Part shown: positions 31,802 to 41,898 of the stretch, piece after piece
How positions within the stretch are numbered: the stretch's first letter is position 1
Layout: the number at the start of each line of letters is the position of its first letter
NCBI GenBank assembly: GCA_030951045.1
Contig: JAUZQJ010000021.1
Span: 1 to 64,000, forward strand
Source: Mariprofundus sp.
GTDB lineage: Bacteria > Pseudomonadota > Zetaproteobacteria > Mariprofundales > Mariprofundaceae
Length of the DNA: 64,000 nucleotides
Reading direction: 5' to 3'
Program-made: the position numbers and the translations under genes
Notes under the pieces: model-generated
Database searches by the model: none
Told to the model about the DNA's origin: nothing
The model's input: the letters and a program-made list of their open reading frames with translations, nothing else

Positions 31802-33256
31802 ATGATCTATTTACGCTTCTTTAGTGCTGCAATGCTGTTTTTGCTCTCCGCTTGTGCTACCAATCCTGCCACCAACAACAACGATTTTGTCATGATGACT
31901 GAAAAACAAGAGCTGGATCTGGGTCAAAAAGCTGCGGCGGAAGTGAATAAGAGTCTGGGGTTGCTTGATGCAAAAGATCCTCTGGTGCGTTATGTGGATC
32001 GTGTTGGCCAGAAAATGGCCAGGGTTTCTGATCGACCAGAGCTTTTTTATCGCTTCTATGTGGTCGATGACGATACGATTAATGCTTTCGCGTTGCCGGG
32101 TGGTTATATCTATATACATCGCGGTTTGATCAATCATATGAATAGTGAAGCAGAGCTGGCTGCTGTGCTCGGGCATGAGATCGGCCATGTCACGGCACGG
32201 CATTCGGTAAAACAATATTCCAAAGCACAGGCGTATCAGATGGGAACGATGATTGCCTCGGTCTTTGTACCTATTCCTCAAGCTGCAGGTATGCTATCTG
32301 ACCTGTTGGCAACGGCAGTGATTAAAGGTTACGGGCGAGATGCTGAGCTGCAATCGGATGAATTGTCGGTCACCTACCTTGCCCGGGCAGGTTATGACCC
32401 CAAAGCTACAGTGGGTATTCTTAAAACACTGAAACGTCTGCATGATCTGGATACCAAAGAGAAAATTGATGCCGGTGATAAAGTGCAGGAATATCACGGT
32501 GCTTTTGCCAGTCATCCGAAAACAGAACAGCGCATCATTGAGGCGGTCACGCGAGCCAAGTCCACCCATGCATCGTTTTCTATGGATAATCGTAATGTTA
32601 TGCTGGCTGCGGTGGATGGATATCCCTATGGTGATAGTCCTGAACAGGGGGCCGTGGTTGGCCGGCGATTCCTGCATCCCGACCTTGGTATTCAGCTTGC
32701 GTTTCCTGAGCAGTGGGTGATCACCAATACGCCGTCGTCGTTGAATGCGCGTTTGCGCCAACAGAAGGTGTTCTTTCAATTGCAGCTCAAAGAGTTGCAG
32801 AAACGGCAGACGCCGACTGAATTCTTGCACAGTGCTTTTCCAAGGCGACACACCAGCATTGTGCAAACAGGCCAACAGGCCGGTATGTCTTTTGTGCATG
32901 CTGAAATTATGATGTCTGCGCCGCATGTAAGTGAGGCTAAGATTGATGCCAGAATTTTTATGCGGCAGCAGCAGGCATTTGTGATGTTGATGTGGAGTCC
33001 TCGTAGTGAGTACGTTAACCATTTGTCGGACTTTTCCAGTATCGCACGGAGTTTCTCATCTTATACAGGAGAGCGTGAAGGGGATATCCCACGCATCACA
33101 CTGCATATATGGAAACGTGGCGATAGCTGGGCTAAATTAGCACGCCTGCACAATCAAATACTTGGTCGTTTTACAGCAGAAAAACTGGCGGCGCTTAACG
33201 GAATGGGTGTTGAAGAGTTTCCTCGCGCAGGAGCGCTTGTTAAAACAGTGCATTAA
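31802..33256 (+). CDS. M48-family metallopeptidase, lipoprotein-like (BepA/YfgC-like) with C-terminal LysM-like segment
   Basis: Signal/lipobox LLSAC; LGHEIGHVTARHSVKQYSK zinc motif; C-terminal IWKRGDSWAKLARLHNQILGRFTAEKLAALNGM. Confidence 0.9.
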   Translation: MIYLRFFSAAMLFLLSACATNPATNNNDFVMMTEKQELDLGQKAAAEVNKSLGLLDAKDPLVRYVDRVGQKMARVSDRPELFYRFYVVDDDTINAFALPGGYIYIHRGLINHMNSEAELAAVLGHEIGHVTARHSVKQYSKAQAYQMGTMIASVFVPIPQAAGMLSDLLATAVIKGYGRDAELQSDELSVTYLARAGYDPKATVGILKTLKRLHDLDTKEKIDAGDKVQEYHGAFASHPKTEQRIIEAVTRAKSTHASFSMDNRNVMLAAVDGYPYGDSPEQGAVVGRRFLHPDLGIQLAFPEQWVITNTPSSLNARLRQQKVFFQLQLKELQKRQTPTEFLHSAFPRRHTSIVQTGQQAGMSFVHAEIMMSAPHVSEAKIDARIFMRQQQAFVMLMWSPRSEYVNHLSDFSSIARSFSSYTGEREGDIPRITLHIWKRGDSWAKLARLHNQILGRFTAEKLAALNGMGVEEFPRAGALVKTVH

Positions 33257-33321
33257 ACTGTTTTTCATGCCTGTTTCAGTTTCTTGCTGGATGAACGATC
33301 AACGCATATCATGGCTAACTA

Positions 33322-35313
33322 TTGAGAGGGACAGATGGTGTGATAAAAGGCAGTCAAACAGCAGATGACCAGAATCGAGCAGACCAATTTCCACTTCTTG
33401 ATCATATTGAAAGTGGCATTCTGGCTATCGATCGCGATGCGACCATTGTTCTTTGGAATAAAAATATGGAGCAATGGTGTGATCTGTCCAGAGATCAAGT
33501 GCTTGGACAGAACTTGTATGAGCTATTTCCAAATACGAATGCAGATGCCTTTAAAATATGCATAGAGCAAGTCCTGACTGGAGGCGCTCCGGTTATTTTC
33601 TCTCCGCAACAGCATTATCATGTGATTCCTTGTCCTCTGGCCAATGGTGAATTCAGAAAGCAACAGGTTACTGTGACCTGGTTACAAGATTATCAGGTCG
33701 CCCTGTTCAGCATTCAAGATCAGACAGAACAAATACGATTGATTGAGCAATATAAGCAATCGGCTCTGTCACTCAAGAGTGAGCTTGATCAACGGCAAAA
33801 ACTGGAAAAGAAAAATATGCAGCTGGCTGCTGCTATTGATCAGGCTGGAGAGGCAGTGATTATCACTGATATTTATGGTCAGATTGAATACGCCAACCAT
33901 AGTTTTGTGGAACAAACTGGGTGGCGTAGTGATGAAATAAATACTGTTGGCTATTTTGATACATTGATTGAAAAGAGTGAAAATCATGTTAACCAGCAAT
34001 TGAAGCTAAGCATTAAAGCTGAAGAAGCTTGGGTAGGTAGGCAGAACATTGTTCGGCGGGATGGAAGCAGTTTTACTGCTTCGATCAGTATCGCTCCAAT
34101 TATCGATGGTGATGGGGCATTAACACACCATATCATTATTCAAGAAGATATTAGTCAGTATATCTCTCTGGAAGAAAAAATGCGCGATACCCAAAAGCAG
34201 GAGGCCTTAATTACCCTTATTGGCGGCATTGCGCATGATTTCAACAACCTGCTGGCTGGTTTAATTGGTCAGGTGTATCTGGCTTCGCGAGAAGTATCGC
34301 ATCTGCCCAAAACAGCCGAGCGGATGAAAAAGATTCAGGCTTCTGCTCAGGATGCTGCAGAAATTGTCAAACAGCTGCTGACATTTGCGCGGCAGGGTGA
34401 GCATTTTGCCAAAGAGTTTTCGCTATCGTCATTCATGAATGAGTTTGTGAAACTGGCTCGACACAATGTGCCGGAAAATATCAAACTTATATCAAGTTTT
34501 GAGCGGGGAGCGGTTCATTTTCGCGGTGATGCAAATCAACTGCAATTATCGTTACTCAATATTGTGCAAAATGCAGTCGATGCCTGTAAGGATGTTGAAG
34601 CCCCCCAGATAGAAATTACCCTGACGCCGTTTAATAGTAGTGCGCATGGGGAGCTGTTGAAGAAATATCCTGTGCTCAGGCATGGGAACTTTGCCCATGT
34701 ATTGATTCGTGATAATGGTAAAGGCATACCTGAAAATATGATTGATCGTATTTTTGATCCGTTCTTTTCGACCAAACAACTGGGTAGTGGGTTGGGTTTG
34801 GCGATGGTAATGGGCTGTGTTCGACACCATCACGGTATTATTGATGTTGAAAGCAAGCCCGGGCATGGCAGTAGTTTTCATCTGTTTTTACCCACGCTTA
34901 TGCCTCAGAAAATAGCCTTAATAGATACGGATAAAACCTTTGCTGAGGGGATTAATATTTTACTGGTGGATGATGATGAACGCGTATTGGAATCCACCAA
35001 AGAGCTGCTCGAATGTATGGGCCATGAGGTTACCATCGCTTGCGATGGGCGTGCAGCTTGTAGGGCCTTTGAAGAGCAGTCTGATCTGTGGGATATTCTA
35101 ATTACCGATATTGTTATGCCACATATGGACGGGGTGGCGGCATCCAAAAAAATGCGTTTGTTGAGGCCTGACCTGCCAGTGATTTATGCAACCGGTTATG
35201 ATCAGTCTTTGGTGACAGAAGAGACGCGCAATATGAACAATACTATTCTGATCAGTAAACCCTTTAATCCGGATGACCTTGACCGGCTTATCAGTAAGCT
35301 GGTCAATAAGTAG
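33322..35313 (+). CDS. PAS hybrid histidine kinase with C-terminal receiver
   Basis: GGIAHDFNNLLAGLIGQ, GSGLGLAMVMGCVRHHHG, ILLVDDDERVLEST..ILITDIVMPHMDG. TTG start in ORF track is uncertain. Confidence 0.9.
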   Translation: MRGTDGVIKGSQTADDQNRADQFPLLDHIESGILAIDRDATIVLWNKNMEQWCDLSRDQVLGQNLYELFPNTNADAFKICIEQVLTGGAPVIFSPQQHYHVIPCPLANGEFRKQQVTVTWLQDYQVALFSIQDQTEQIRLIEQYKQSALSLKSELDQRQKLEKKNMQLAAAIDQAGEAVIITDIYGQIEYANHSFVEQTGWRSDEINTVGYFDTLIEKSENHVNQQLKLSIKAEEAWVGRQNIVRRDGSSFTASISIAPIIDGDGALTHHIIIQEDISQYISLEEKMRDTQKQEALITLIGGIAHDFNNLLAGLIGQVYLASREVSHLPKTAERMKKIQASAQDAAEIVKQLLTFARQGEHFAKEFSLSSFMNEFVKLARHNVPENIKLISSFERGAVHFRGDANQLQLSLLNIVQNAVDACKDVEAPQIEITLTPFNSSAHGELLKKYPVLRHGNFAHVLIRDNGKGIPENMIDRIFDPFFSTKQLGSGLGLAMVMGCVRHHHGIIDVESKPGHGSSFHLFLPTLMPQKIALIDTDKTFAEGINILLVDDDERVLESTKELLECMGHEVTIACDGRAACRAFEEQSDLWDILITDIVMPHMDGVAASKKMRLLRPDLPVIYATGYDQSLVTEETRNMNNTILISKPFNPDDLDRLISKLVNK

Positions 35314-35365
35314 GTCTGCTTCAAAGATGTGCTAAATCCATTATTAAACTCTGATGTTTAGCGTA

Positions 35366-35989
35366 TTAGATGTTCACGTTGCTCATCAATGCTGAAATCA
35401 TCTGATCCTTATGTTCTGGGAAAAAGTGCCCTGCACCTTCTATACGATGAAAATCAATATTGGTCTGTCCTTTTATATTCAAATACACTTGCTCAAAGGG
35501 CACGATTTCATCTGCCGTTCCAGAAATTACTGTAAAGGGGCGCTGCTCTCCAGCCATGAAAGCAAATGACCAGAGGTTCACCGCCGGAGCAACGGCAAAC
35601 AGACGCGATACTCTTTGATCTTTTCTGGCAGCCTGAAGTCCTGCATAACAGCCAAAGGAGAAACCTGCCATCCATAAGGGGAGGCTGGGGTGCTGCGCAT
35701 ATAGCCAATCCAATGCTGCGGCCGCATCATCTGCTTCACCACGCCCTTCATCCCATTCGCCTTCGGATTGCTCCACGCCGCGAAAATTGAACCTCAATAC
35801 TGAACAGCCTGCATCTTCAAAAGCTCTAGCGATCCAATAGACCACTTTATTGCGCATGGTGCCACCATATTGTGGGTGTGGATGGCATACAACGACGGCT
35901 GGTTTGTTGACATCACCCTGTTGATAGAGCCCCTGCAATATCCCTGCAGGCCCTGCAAATTCAATGTGTTGATGGTGGTGTTGTTTCAT
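35366..35989 (-). CDS. Alpha/beta hydrolase (DUF/CocE-like short serine hydrolase)
   Basis: HPHPQYGGTMRNKVVYWIARAFEDAGCSVLRFNFRGVEQSEGEWDEGRGEADDAAAALDWL.., GFSFG nucleophile elbow. Start MKQHHHQHIEF preferred. Confidence 0.88.
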   Translation of the reverse strand: MKQHHHQHIEFAGPAGILQGLYQQGDVNKPAVVVCHPHPQYGGTMRNKVVYWIARAFEDAGCSVLRFNFRGVEQSEGEWDEGRGEADDAAAALDWLYAQHPSLPLWMAGFSFGCYAGLQAARKDQRVSRLFAVAPAVNLWSFAFMAGEQRPFTVISGTADEIVPFEQVYLNIKGQTNIDFHRIEGAGHFFPEHKDQMISALMSNVNI

Positions 35990-36330
35990 GCAAACAGCGC
36001 TTGATAGCGCATGTCGGAGAAGCCTGCTTCGATGTGATTGCCACAAACCAATATGGGGCGTTTGATCATGGATGTATGTTCACACATCAAGGCGATGGCT
36101 TTGTCCTGATCGATATCATGTTTGAGAGCATCAGGTAGTTTGCGCCAGGTTGTGCCGCGTTTATTGAGTAGCGCTTCCCAACCAAGCTGATCGACCCATT
36201 GCTTCAGTACCTCTGGGGTGATGCTATCTTTTTTATAATTATGGAATTGATATGCCACATCGTTTGCATCCAACCAACGGCGTGCTTTTTTTATGGTGTC
36301 GCAATTCGGAATGCCATACATCGTTGTCAT
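35986..36330 (-). CDS. ArsC/Spx-family reductase-like protein (YffB-like)
   Basis: MTTMYGIPNCDTIKKARRWLDANDVAYQFHNYKKD..; start at 36330. Confidence 0.9.
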   Translation of the reverse strand: MTTMYGIPNCDTIKKARRWLDANDVAYQFHNYKKDSITPEVLKQWVDQLGWEALLNKRGTTWRKLPDALKHDIDQDKAIALMCEHTSMIKRPILVCGNHIEAGFSDMRYQALFA

Positions 36331-36334
36331 CTTT

Positions 36335-37150
36335 TTACCTCTTGAGTCTGTATTGAGCGAATAATTGCTGACAGGATATATCCGTGTCCAGGTAGAGTGA
36401 TAGCAGCTCCAGCTCGGTAGCACTCATGTTGCCGTTCAGGATGGTATGATATGCATTTCCTGCCAGCAGGTTCAAGCGTGTGGTTAAAAACAGATGATCG
36501 AGTACCTGCTCACTGATGAGTGTGTGATGGACTGCAGGGCCTGCGATCATATAAGCACTGCGGTATCCGAATTCAATGAGCTGTTGTTTGAGCTGTTTAC
36601 CTTCAACCTGATGATGTCCGGCGATCAGAACCGTCAGGCCTGATGCTTTAAGCTGATTGACCTTCTCATCGTCTGCTTGCTTACTGGTGCAAACGATAAC
36701 GCGCCGATCATTTAATTGCGCCAATGCCCGGACAGGGAGCTCCAGCGAGTTGGAGATGATTACGACATCTGGCTGTGGGTTTAGCCCCTGTTGCGCACGC
36801 CATGCAGTCAGGTCGCTATATTCAGGCGCTGTTCCCACCGGAAGCAAATCTTGAGCTTTACCTATAGCCAATTGCCTAAAATAACGAGCCGAGGTGATCA
36901 TGACATCGGCTTGCGCTGCCAGCTCTTGATATAGTCGCCAATCTCGTTTGTTGGCAATGTTGTCGGGCACCATGAATTCGCCAGATTCGGCATCACGTAA
37001 AGCAATACGCCCATCGACGCTGCTAATATAATTGGCATACATAAATAGCTCTGATGGGGCTGCTATTTGATGTAAATTCAGCTTTAAATAGAGACCTTTA
37101 AGTGAACATTGCAGCTGAGTTTGTGGATGCAGTTGTAAAATATCCGTCAT
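36335..37150 (-). CDS. RibD C-terminal/dihydrofolate-reductase-like protein
   Basis: MYANYISSVDGRIALRD.., DVMITSARYFRQLAIG, GPAVHHTLISEQVLDHLFLTTRLNLLAG. Confidence 0.8.
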   Translation of the reverse strand: MTDILQLHPQTQLQCSLKGLYLKLNLHQIAAPSELFMYANYISSVDGRIALRDAESGEFMVPDNIANKRDWRLYQELAAQADVMITSARYFRQLAIGKAQDLLPVGTAPEYSDLTAWRAQQGLNPQPDVVIISNSLELPVRALAQLNDRRVIVCTSKQADDEKVNQLKASGLTVLIAGHHQVEGKQLKQQLIEFGYRSAYMIAGPAVHHTLISEQVLDHLFLTTRLNLLAGNAYHTILNGNMSATELELLSLYLDTDISCQQLFAQYRLKR

Positions 37151-37313
37151 GGATGGAAATGATATACACTCACAAGAGAAATGTTAGCGGTGAGGCATGT
37201 CGTCTATGTCAGCGCGATAATTCCCCTGTCAGGTTGATAATGTCCACATGTCTTAATCATGCTGATGTTTGCAGACTGATCATGTTTCGATGTTCAAAGA
37301 CAAGGAGATGATC

Positions 37314-37880
37314 ATGAAAAAAATATTATTTGGTTGTTCGATGATGTTATGTGCAGCGCTGCCGTTCACTGCTGCTGCCGGGCCGCAAGAGCGAGGTATG
37401 TTGACCGGTGCGGCAGTTGGCGCGACAGCCGGTGCTTTGATTGGCTCACAGACCGATGAAACTGCAGAAGGAGCTATGATGGGCGCTATGTTTGGGGCAT
37501 TTGCAGGTGCTCTGTTATCCAATGTGCATACCGCGCCAAGGCATGCGCAAAGTCCACAACGCGTTGTTTACCCTGCATATCAATATCACCAGCGTGATCA
37601 TTATAGAAATTCGATATATAGGGATCATCGTTATCAAGCGAAACATAGAAGAGATCACAAACAGAGATATGAACAAACACGCCGCAGCCATACGTATCAA
37701 TATGCCCGCTACAGTACAAACAGGAATCCGCACTATCATGGTAGATTTGATCACCATCAGAGCCGGATGATGAGGCCTTCAAGAGAGCATCGGCATGCAG
37801 AGGTGTATGCGAATGATCGATTGAGCAGGAGTGCGAACCGTTCAATTGGCCGGATTCAGCATTACGCGAGAGCAGATTAA
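37314..37880 (+). CDS. Glycine-zipper secreted protein with His/Arg/Tyr-rich C-terminal half
   Basis: MKKILFGCSMMLCAALPFTAAA signal peptide, GAAVGATAGALIGSQTDETAEGAMMGAMFGAFAGALL glycine zipper. Confidence 0.75.
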   Translation: MKKILFGCSMMLCAALPFTAAAGPQERGMLTGAAVGATAGALIGSQTDETAEGAMMGAMFGAFAGALLSNVHTAPRHAQSPQRVVYPAYQYHQRDHYRNSIYRDHRYQAKHRRDHKQRYEQTRRSHTYQYARYSTNRNPHYHGRFDHHQSRMMRPSREHRHAEVYANDRLSRSANRSIGRIQHYARAD

Positions 37881-37929
37881 TATCGATTTGAAGCGAGGAT
37901 TGAAGCTCGATAGAGGATAGATGGAATAA

Positions 37930-37971
37930 TCTCTGAATCGGGTTATTGAAAATGATAACCCGATTCAGAGA
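37930..37971. terminator. Perfect 17-bp inverted repeat (loop 8 nt) between convergent genes; possible bidirectional terminator
   Basis: tctctgaatcgggttat-tgaaaatg-ataacccgattcagaga; no T-tract on either side. Confidence 0.6.
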
Positions 37972-37984
37972 CTGGTTGCGTAGT

Positions 37985-39190
37985 TTAGTCGTTTAAACTG
38001 TTGGCGGCTTCAGAGATGCGGTTGACCGCATCCTCCAGGGTGTCCTGGCTAACTGCATAGGAGAAACGGATATGACCGGGGGAACCAAAGGCCGTGCCCG
38101 GCACCAGTGCAACACCTGCTTCTTCGAGTAACCATTCACAAATGACCACATCGTCTGTCAGCGTGATGCCGGATGGCGTGGTTTTTCCAATCCAGGCTTC
38201 TACGGATGGAAATACATAAAAGGCACCATCAGGTGTGATGGCGTTCATGCCCGGAATAGCATTGATGGCTGCTACCAACCATGTGCGGCGGGTTTCGTAG
38301 GTGGCAACCATCTTGTCCAATTCATCGGTTGGCCCCTCAAGAGCTGCCAGAGCTGCCTTCTGTGCAATGGAATTCGGGTTGGATGTGCTCTGACCCTGAA
38401 TTTTGGACATGGCTTTAATGATTAAGCTTGGCCCTGCACAAAAACCAATGCGCCAGCCAGTCATGCAATAGGCTTTGGATACACCGCTTAGGGTTACGGT
38501 TTGATCTTTTAAGTCCGGGTTGACCTGTGCAAAGGTGGCAAAGGCTTTCCCATCAAAGAGAATTTTTTCATACATATCATCGGTAGCAACAATCAGTTCC
38601 GGATGTTTACGCACCACATTGCCAATGGCCTTCAATTCTTCTGCAGAATAGGCCATGCCGGTAGGGTTCGAGGGGGAGTTAAGGAACAGGATTTTGCAAC
38701 GATGGCACAATACTTCATCCAGTTGTGCTGCGGTGATTTTAAAGCCGTCCGCCGCAGTGGTCTGTACAATGACAGGTGTGCCTTCCGCTAATTTTACCAT
38801 ATCCGGATAAGATACCCAGTAAGGCGCAGGGATAATTGCGCGCTCACCCGGATTCATAACGGCCATCAGCAGGTTATAAATACACTGTTTGCCGCCTGAT
38901 GATACCAGGATATCGTCAGCGCTATATTCAAGATCATTATCATGCTTGAACTTCGCGGCGACTGCTTTCCGTAGTTCAGGGATACCGGCAACTGCCGTGT
39001 AGCGGGTGAAACCGGTTTTGATAGCCTCAATGCCTGCCTCACGGGCTGCTTGTGGTGTTTCAAAATCCGGCTCTCCGACAGAGAGTGAAATCACACTTTT
39101 TCCCGCAGCGCGCATTTCGGCTGCTTTGGCAGTGATGGCCAGTGTGGCCGATGGTTTAATTTGTTGGACGCGAATAGATAGTCTTTTCAT
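37985..39190 (-). CDS. aspC: Pyridoxal-phosphate aspartate/aromatic aminotransferase (class I)
   Basis: SLSVGEPDFETP, NSPSNPTGMAYS, TLSGVSKAYCMTGWRIGF PLP lysine motif. Confidence 0.92.
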   Translation of the reverse strand: MKRLSIRVQQIKPSATLAITAKAAEMRAAGKSVISLSVGEPDFETPQAAREAGIEAIKTGFTRYTAVAGIPELRKAVAAKFKHDNDLEYSADDILVSSGGKQCIYNLLMAVMNPGERAIIPAPYWVSYPDMVKLAEGTPVIVQTTAADGFKITAAQLDEVLCHRCKILFLNSPSNPTGMAYSAEELKAIGNVVRKHPELIVATDDMYEKILFDGKAFATFAQVNPDLKDQTVTLSGVSKAYCMTGWRIGFCAGPSLIIKAMSKIQGQSTSNPNSIAQKAALAALEGPTDELDKMVATYETRRTWLVAAINAIPGMNAITPDGAFYVFPSVEAWIGKTTPSGITLTDDVVICEWLLEEAGVALVPGTAFGSPGHIRFSYAVSQDTLEDAVNRISEAANSLND

Positions 39191-39275
39191 GACTTTATTC
39201 TGCCATAGCGAAAAGAATGCTCAAGTGGAATGTGAAAAGAATGTTATTTATGCATATGTGTTTGATCAGGTTGCG

Positions 39276-41891
39276 TTACTCCTGTCTCCACAGAATTTGC
39301 GGTAGCGGGCTCTCCAGAAGCCAGCGACTTTGATCCGTATTGTTTTGTATGATCCCGGTCAAATCTGAATCTGAGTTTATGCTGGCTTTGCCTTGGAATG
39401 ACTGTTCATGACTAAGCAAGGAGATGCCGGATATATCTGCTTTTTTTTCAAACACACGAAAGCGAAATTCTAGTTTTTTGTAAGCATAAGCGTGTGTTAA
39501 AGAAGGGGATTTAAAGCCCAAACGTACAGACAGAGATTCTGCCTTTTTGTGTTGTTTCCAGTTGCCACTATAGATCAAGATATCACCATTGCTTCGCCGC
39601 CATGTATCCTGCCAGTTACGCTCTGGAATCGTGCTTGTGATAAGACCCTTCAAAATGATATTGGCCTGCAGGGAGCCGCTGATATCCGCTTGCATCCAAT
39701 CATTTAAGCCCTGAACCTGATCGAGTTGAATGTTCTGGCCCAGTATATCTCCTTGAATTTGCAAGCCATCAGGAGTAGGTGAGAATACAATCTGTTTGCT
39801 TGTGAGCGTACCGGCAGCAAAGGCACTCTGTAGTTTTTTTAGGGTCAACGCGCCTTGAGATAAGCTGTAGACACTGCGTATATTATGCCATTGATTATGT
39901 AATAGTGTTAATTCAGCCTGTTTGATCTCTCCGCGCAGATATATTTGTAGCAGCGGAGAAGAGAGGGGGGGCAGGCTACTCCAATCCAGTGTGCCGCTGA
40001 TGATATCAATATCGCCGCGTTGGCTGTCCTGGTTGAAGGAGCCCTGCAAGCTTGCTTTGCCAAATATGCCATCAACAAGCAGATGCTCGGAGCTGAAGGT
40101 GCCCTTGTCGATCTGTACTTCACCATCGCTATGCCAATCCTGGGTGCCGATATGTTGAAGTTGAAAGCTACCACGCAAATTGGCAGTCCAGTGCTGCGGT
40201 GCTTTCCAATGGCTGCTTCCGCTGCCTGTAAGCTGGCCGGTAATATCCTGCATGCTGGCTGGAACGGCGATGGATTGTTTTTTAAGTGAGTCAAAATCCA
40301 ATTTCAATGTCTCAATGCTCAGAGCATGTTGTTCTTTTTTTTCTGACCAGTTTAACCCTGTAATGCTCGATGCATCCAGCTGGCAACGGTTCATATTGAT
40401 AGCAGAGGGTTTGTGATCAGATATTGTGATATCAACCTGACAAAGTGCAACTACATTGGCTGCTTTATTTCCCCATGGTTGATAGTTGATATGTGCTGGT
40501 GTCGCATCGATGTTTAGCTCCAGCGTTTTCTTTTTTTCATGCTGGTGAAGGTGTACAGAGCCTTGAATGCTGCCACTTGCTTGCAATACCGGTTTCAGCC
40601 CTAATGAAGATAGCAATAAATTACTTAATGGTTGCCATAGCACACTGTCACTATCATGGGTTTCAAGTTCCAGGTTTTTATCACCGTTTTCTTTTTGATC
40701 ACTTAATACATTGATGGTGCCGGTCACGTTGGATGAGGAAATATGCGACTTCGCATTCCATGTCGTTGTGCTACCGGAAAGCTCATACACATCCAGGTGT
40801 AATGGCGGTAAAGCAATGGTTTGGTCATCATACTGGAAGCTGGCGTCATTGAGCTCCAGAGCGGCCTGGCCTTGCCATGTTTTTTCATTCCATTGTAGCG
40901 ATGCCATCAACTGAGTTGTGCCTGAAATGTCGCGGTGGAAGGTGACGCCCTTAGGGATAAATGGATGCCAGCGCATCAGTTCAATATTTTTAGCATCCAG
41001 CGTGGTGCTGCAGTTGTTGTGTTCACAAGAGCCGACAATAGCAATGACCGCCTGCCCATCCAGATGAATGAAGCTATCTTTCCACTCCAGTTTACCATCA
41101 CTCAGATGACTAAGTTTACCACGCAGTTTGACGGCCAACTTGTTCGGCTCGTTTTCGAGCATCATTTCACCGAATAGGGCCCATGTCTGATGTTTACTGA
41201 TATCCATCGTGACCGAACCGGATAGATTGTTTCCTTCGCCTTCGATCCAGTGCATCAAGGAGGTTGGGGCAAAGGCACTCAGTTTTGCTACGGGTAAATT
41301 GGCCAGCTTTATTTTGCCAAAGCCACTCTCAATGTGGCCCTGATGAAACAGGATTCGACCATGTCCACTGACAGCCTGTTTTTCTTTCTGGGCATTGAAC
41401 TCCCACAGTGTTTCACGCTCTGTGCCGAGGCCCCTGAGTTCTAATTGCAGATTGCTGAGCAGAGGGGTTCCATCAGGAGCTTCAACAGTGCTTCGAATAA
41501 GATGAATGCGTTCAACAGGTAGCCTTGAGATGAATGTTGCACTTAAATCTACAGCATTGGATTTAAGCTTGAAGAGAGCATCATGCATATCAAGTGTATC
41601 GACTTTAATTTGCCCCATTAGCAGGGGCAGTAGCCGAAGGCTTATATTGATATGTTTGGCTTGAAGCTGAAAGTCCGGGTGATCAAGTTTTACCTGATCC
41701 AAGCGTAGCCCTATGCCATGCATAAATGTCACCGCAGTTTTTTCACTCTGCATGCTTGCATTGGCATAATGGCTCATATGCTCACTTAAGCGGGTATTGA
41801 GTGCGTCTGCATCCAGACGCACCCACAATAGAACGATCAGCGCCAATACAACTGCGCAGACTCCAATAGCCGTGCGCAGTTTAGCTGTCAT
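39276..41891 (-). CDS. AsmA/YdbH-like large envelope protein
   Basis: 871 aa; N-terminal TM, repetitive beta-rich AsmA-like sequence; position downstream of gatB. Confidence 0.6.
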   Translation of the reverse strand: MTAKLRTAIGVCAVVLALIVLLWVRLDADALNTRLSEHMSHYANASMQSEKTAVTFMHGIGLRLDQVKLDHPDFQLQAKHINISLRLLPLLMGQIKVDTLDMHDALFKLKSNAVDLSATFISRLPVERIHLIRSTVEAPDGTPLLSNLQLELRGLGTERETLWEFNAQKEKQAVSGHGRILFHQGHIESGFGKIKLANLPVAKLSAFAPTSLMHWIEGEGNNLSGSVTMDISKHQTWALFGEMMLENEPNKLAVKLRGKLSHLSDGKLEWKDSFIHLDGQAVIAIVGSCEHNNCSTTLDAKNIELMRWHPFIPKGVTFHRDISGTTQLMASLQWNEKTWQGQAALELNDASFQYDDQTIALPPLHLDVYELSGSTTTWNAKSHISSSNVTGTINVLSDQKENGDKNLELETHDSDSVLWQPLSNLLLSSLGLKPVLQASGSIQGSVHLHQHEKKKTLELNIDATPAHINYQPWGNKAANVVALCQVDITISDHKPSAINMNRCQLDASSITGLNWSEKKEQHALSIETLKLDFDSLKKQSIAVPASMQDITGQLTGSGSSHWKAPQHWTANLRGSFQLQHIGTQDWHSDGEVQIDKGTFSSEHLLVDGIFGKASLQGSFNQDSQRGDIDIISGTLDWSSLPPLSSPLLQIYLRGEIKQAELTLLHNQWHNIRSVYSLSQGALTLKKLQSAFAAGTLTSKQIVFSPTPDGLQIQGDILGQNIQLDQVQGLNDWMQADISGSLQANIILKGLITSTIPERNWQDTWRRSNGDILIYSGNWKQHKKAESLSVRLGFKSPSLTHAYAYKKLEFRFRVFEKKADISGISLLSHEQSFQGKASINSDSDLTGIIQNNTDQSRWLLESPLPQILWRQE

Positions 41892-41898
41892 GAAGGTA

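Noticed and set aside
39276-41891. Calling the 871-aa protein TamB
   Set aside because: It lacks a recognisable TamB C-terminal DUF490 signature by eye; a general AsmA/YdbH-like label is safer.
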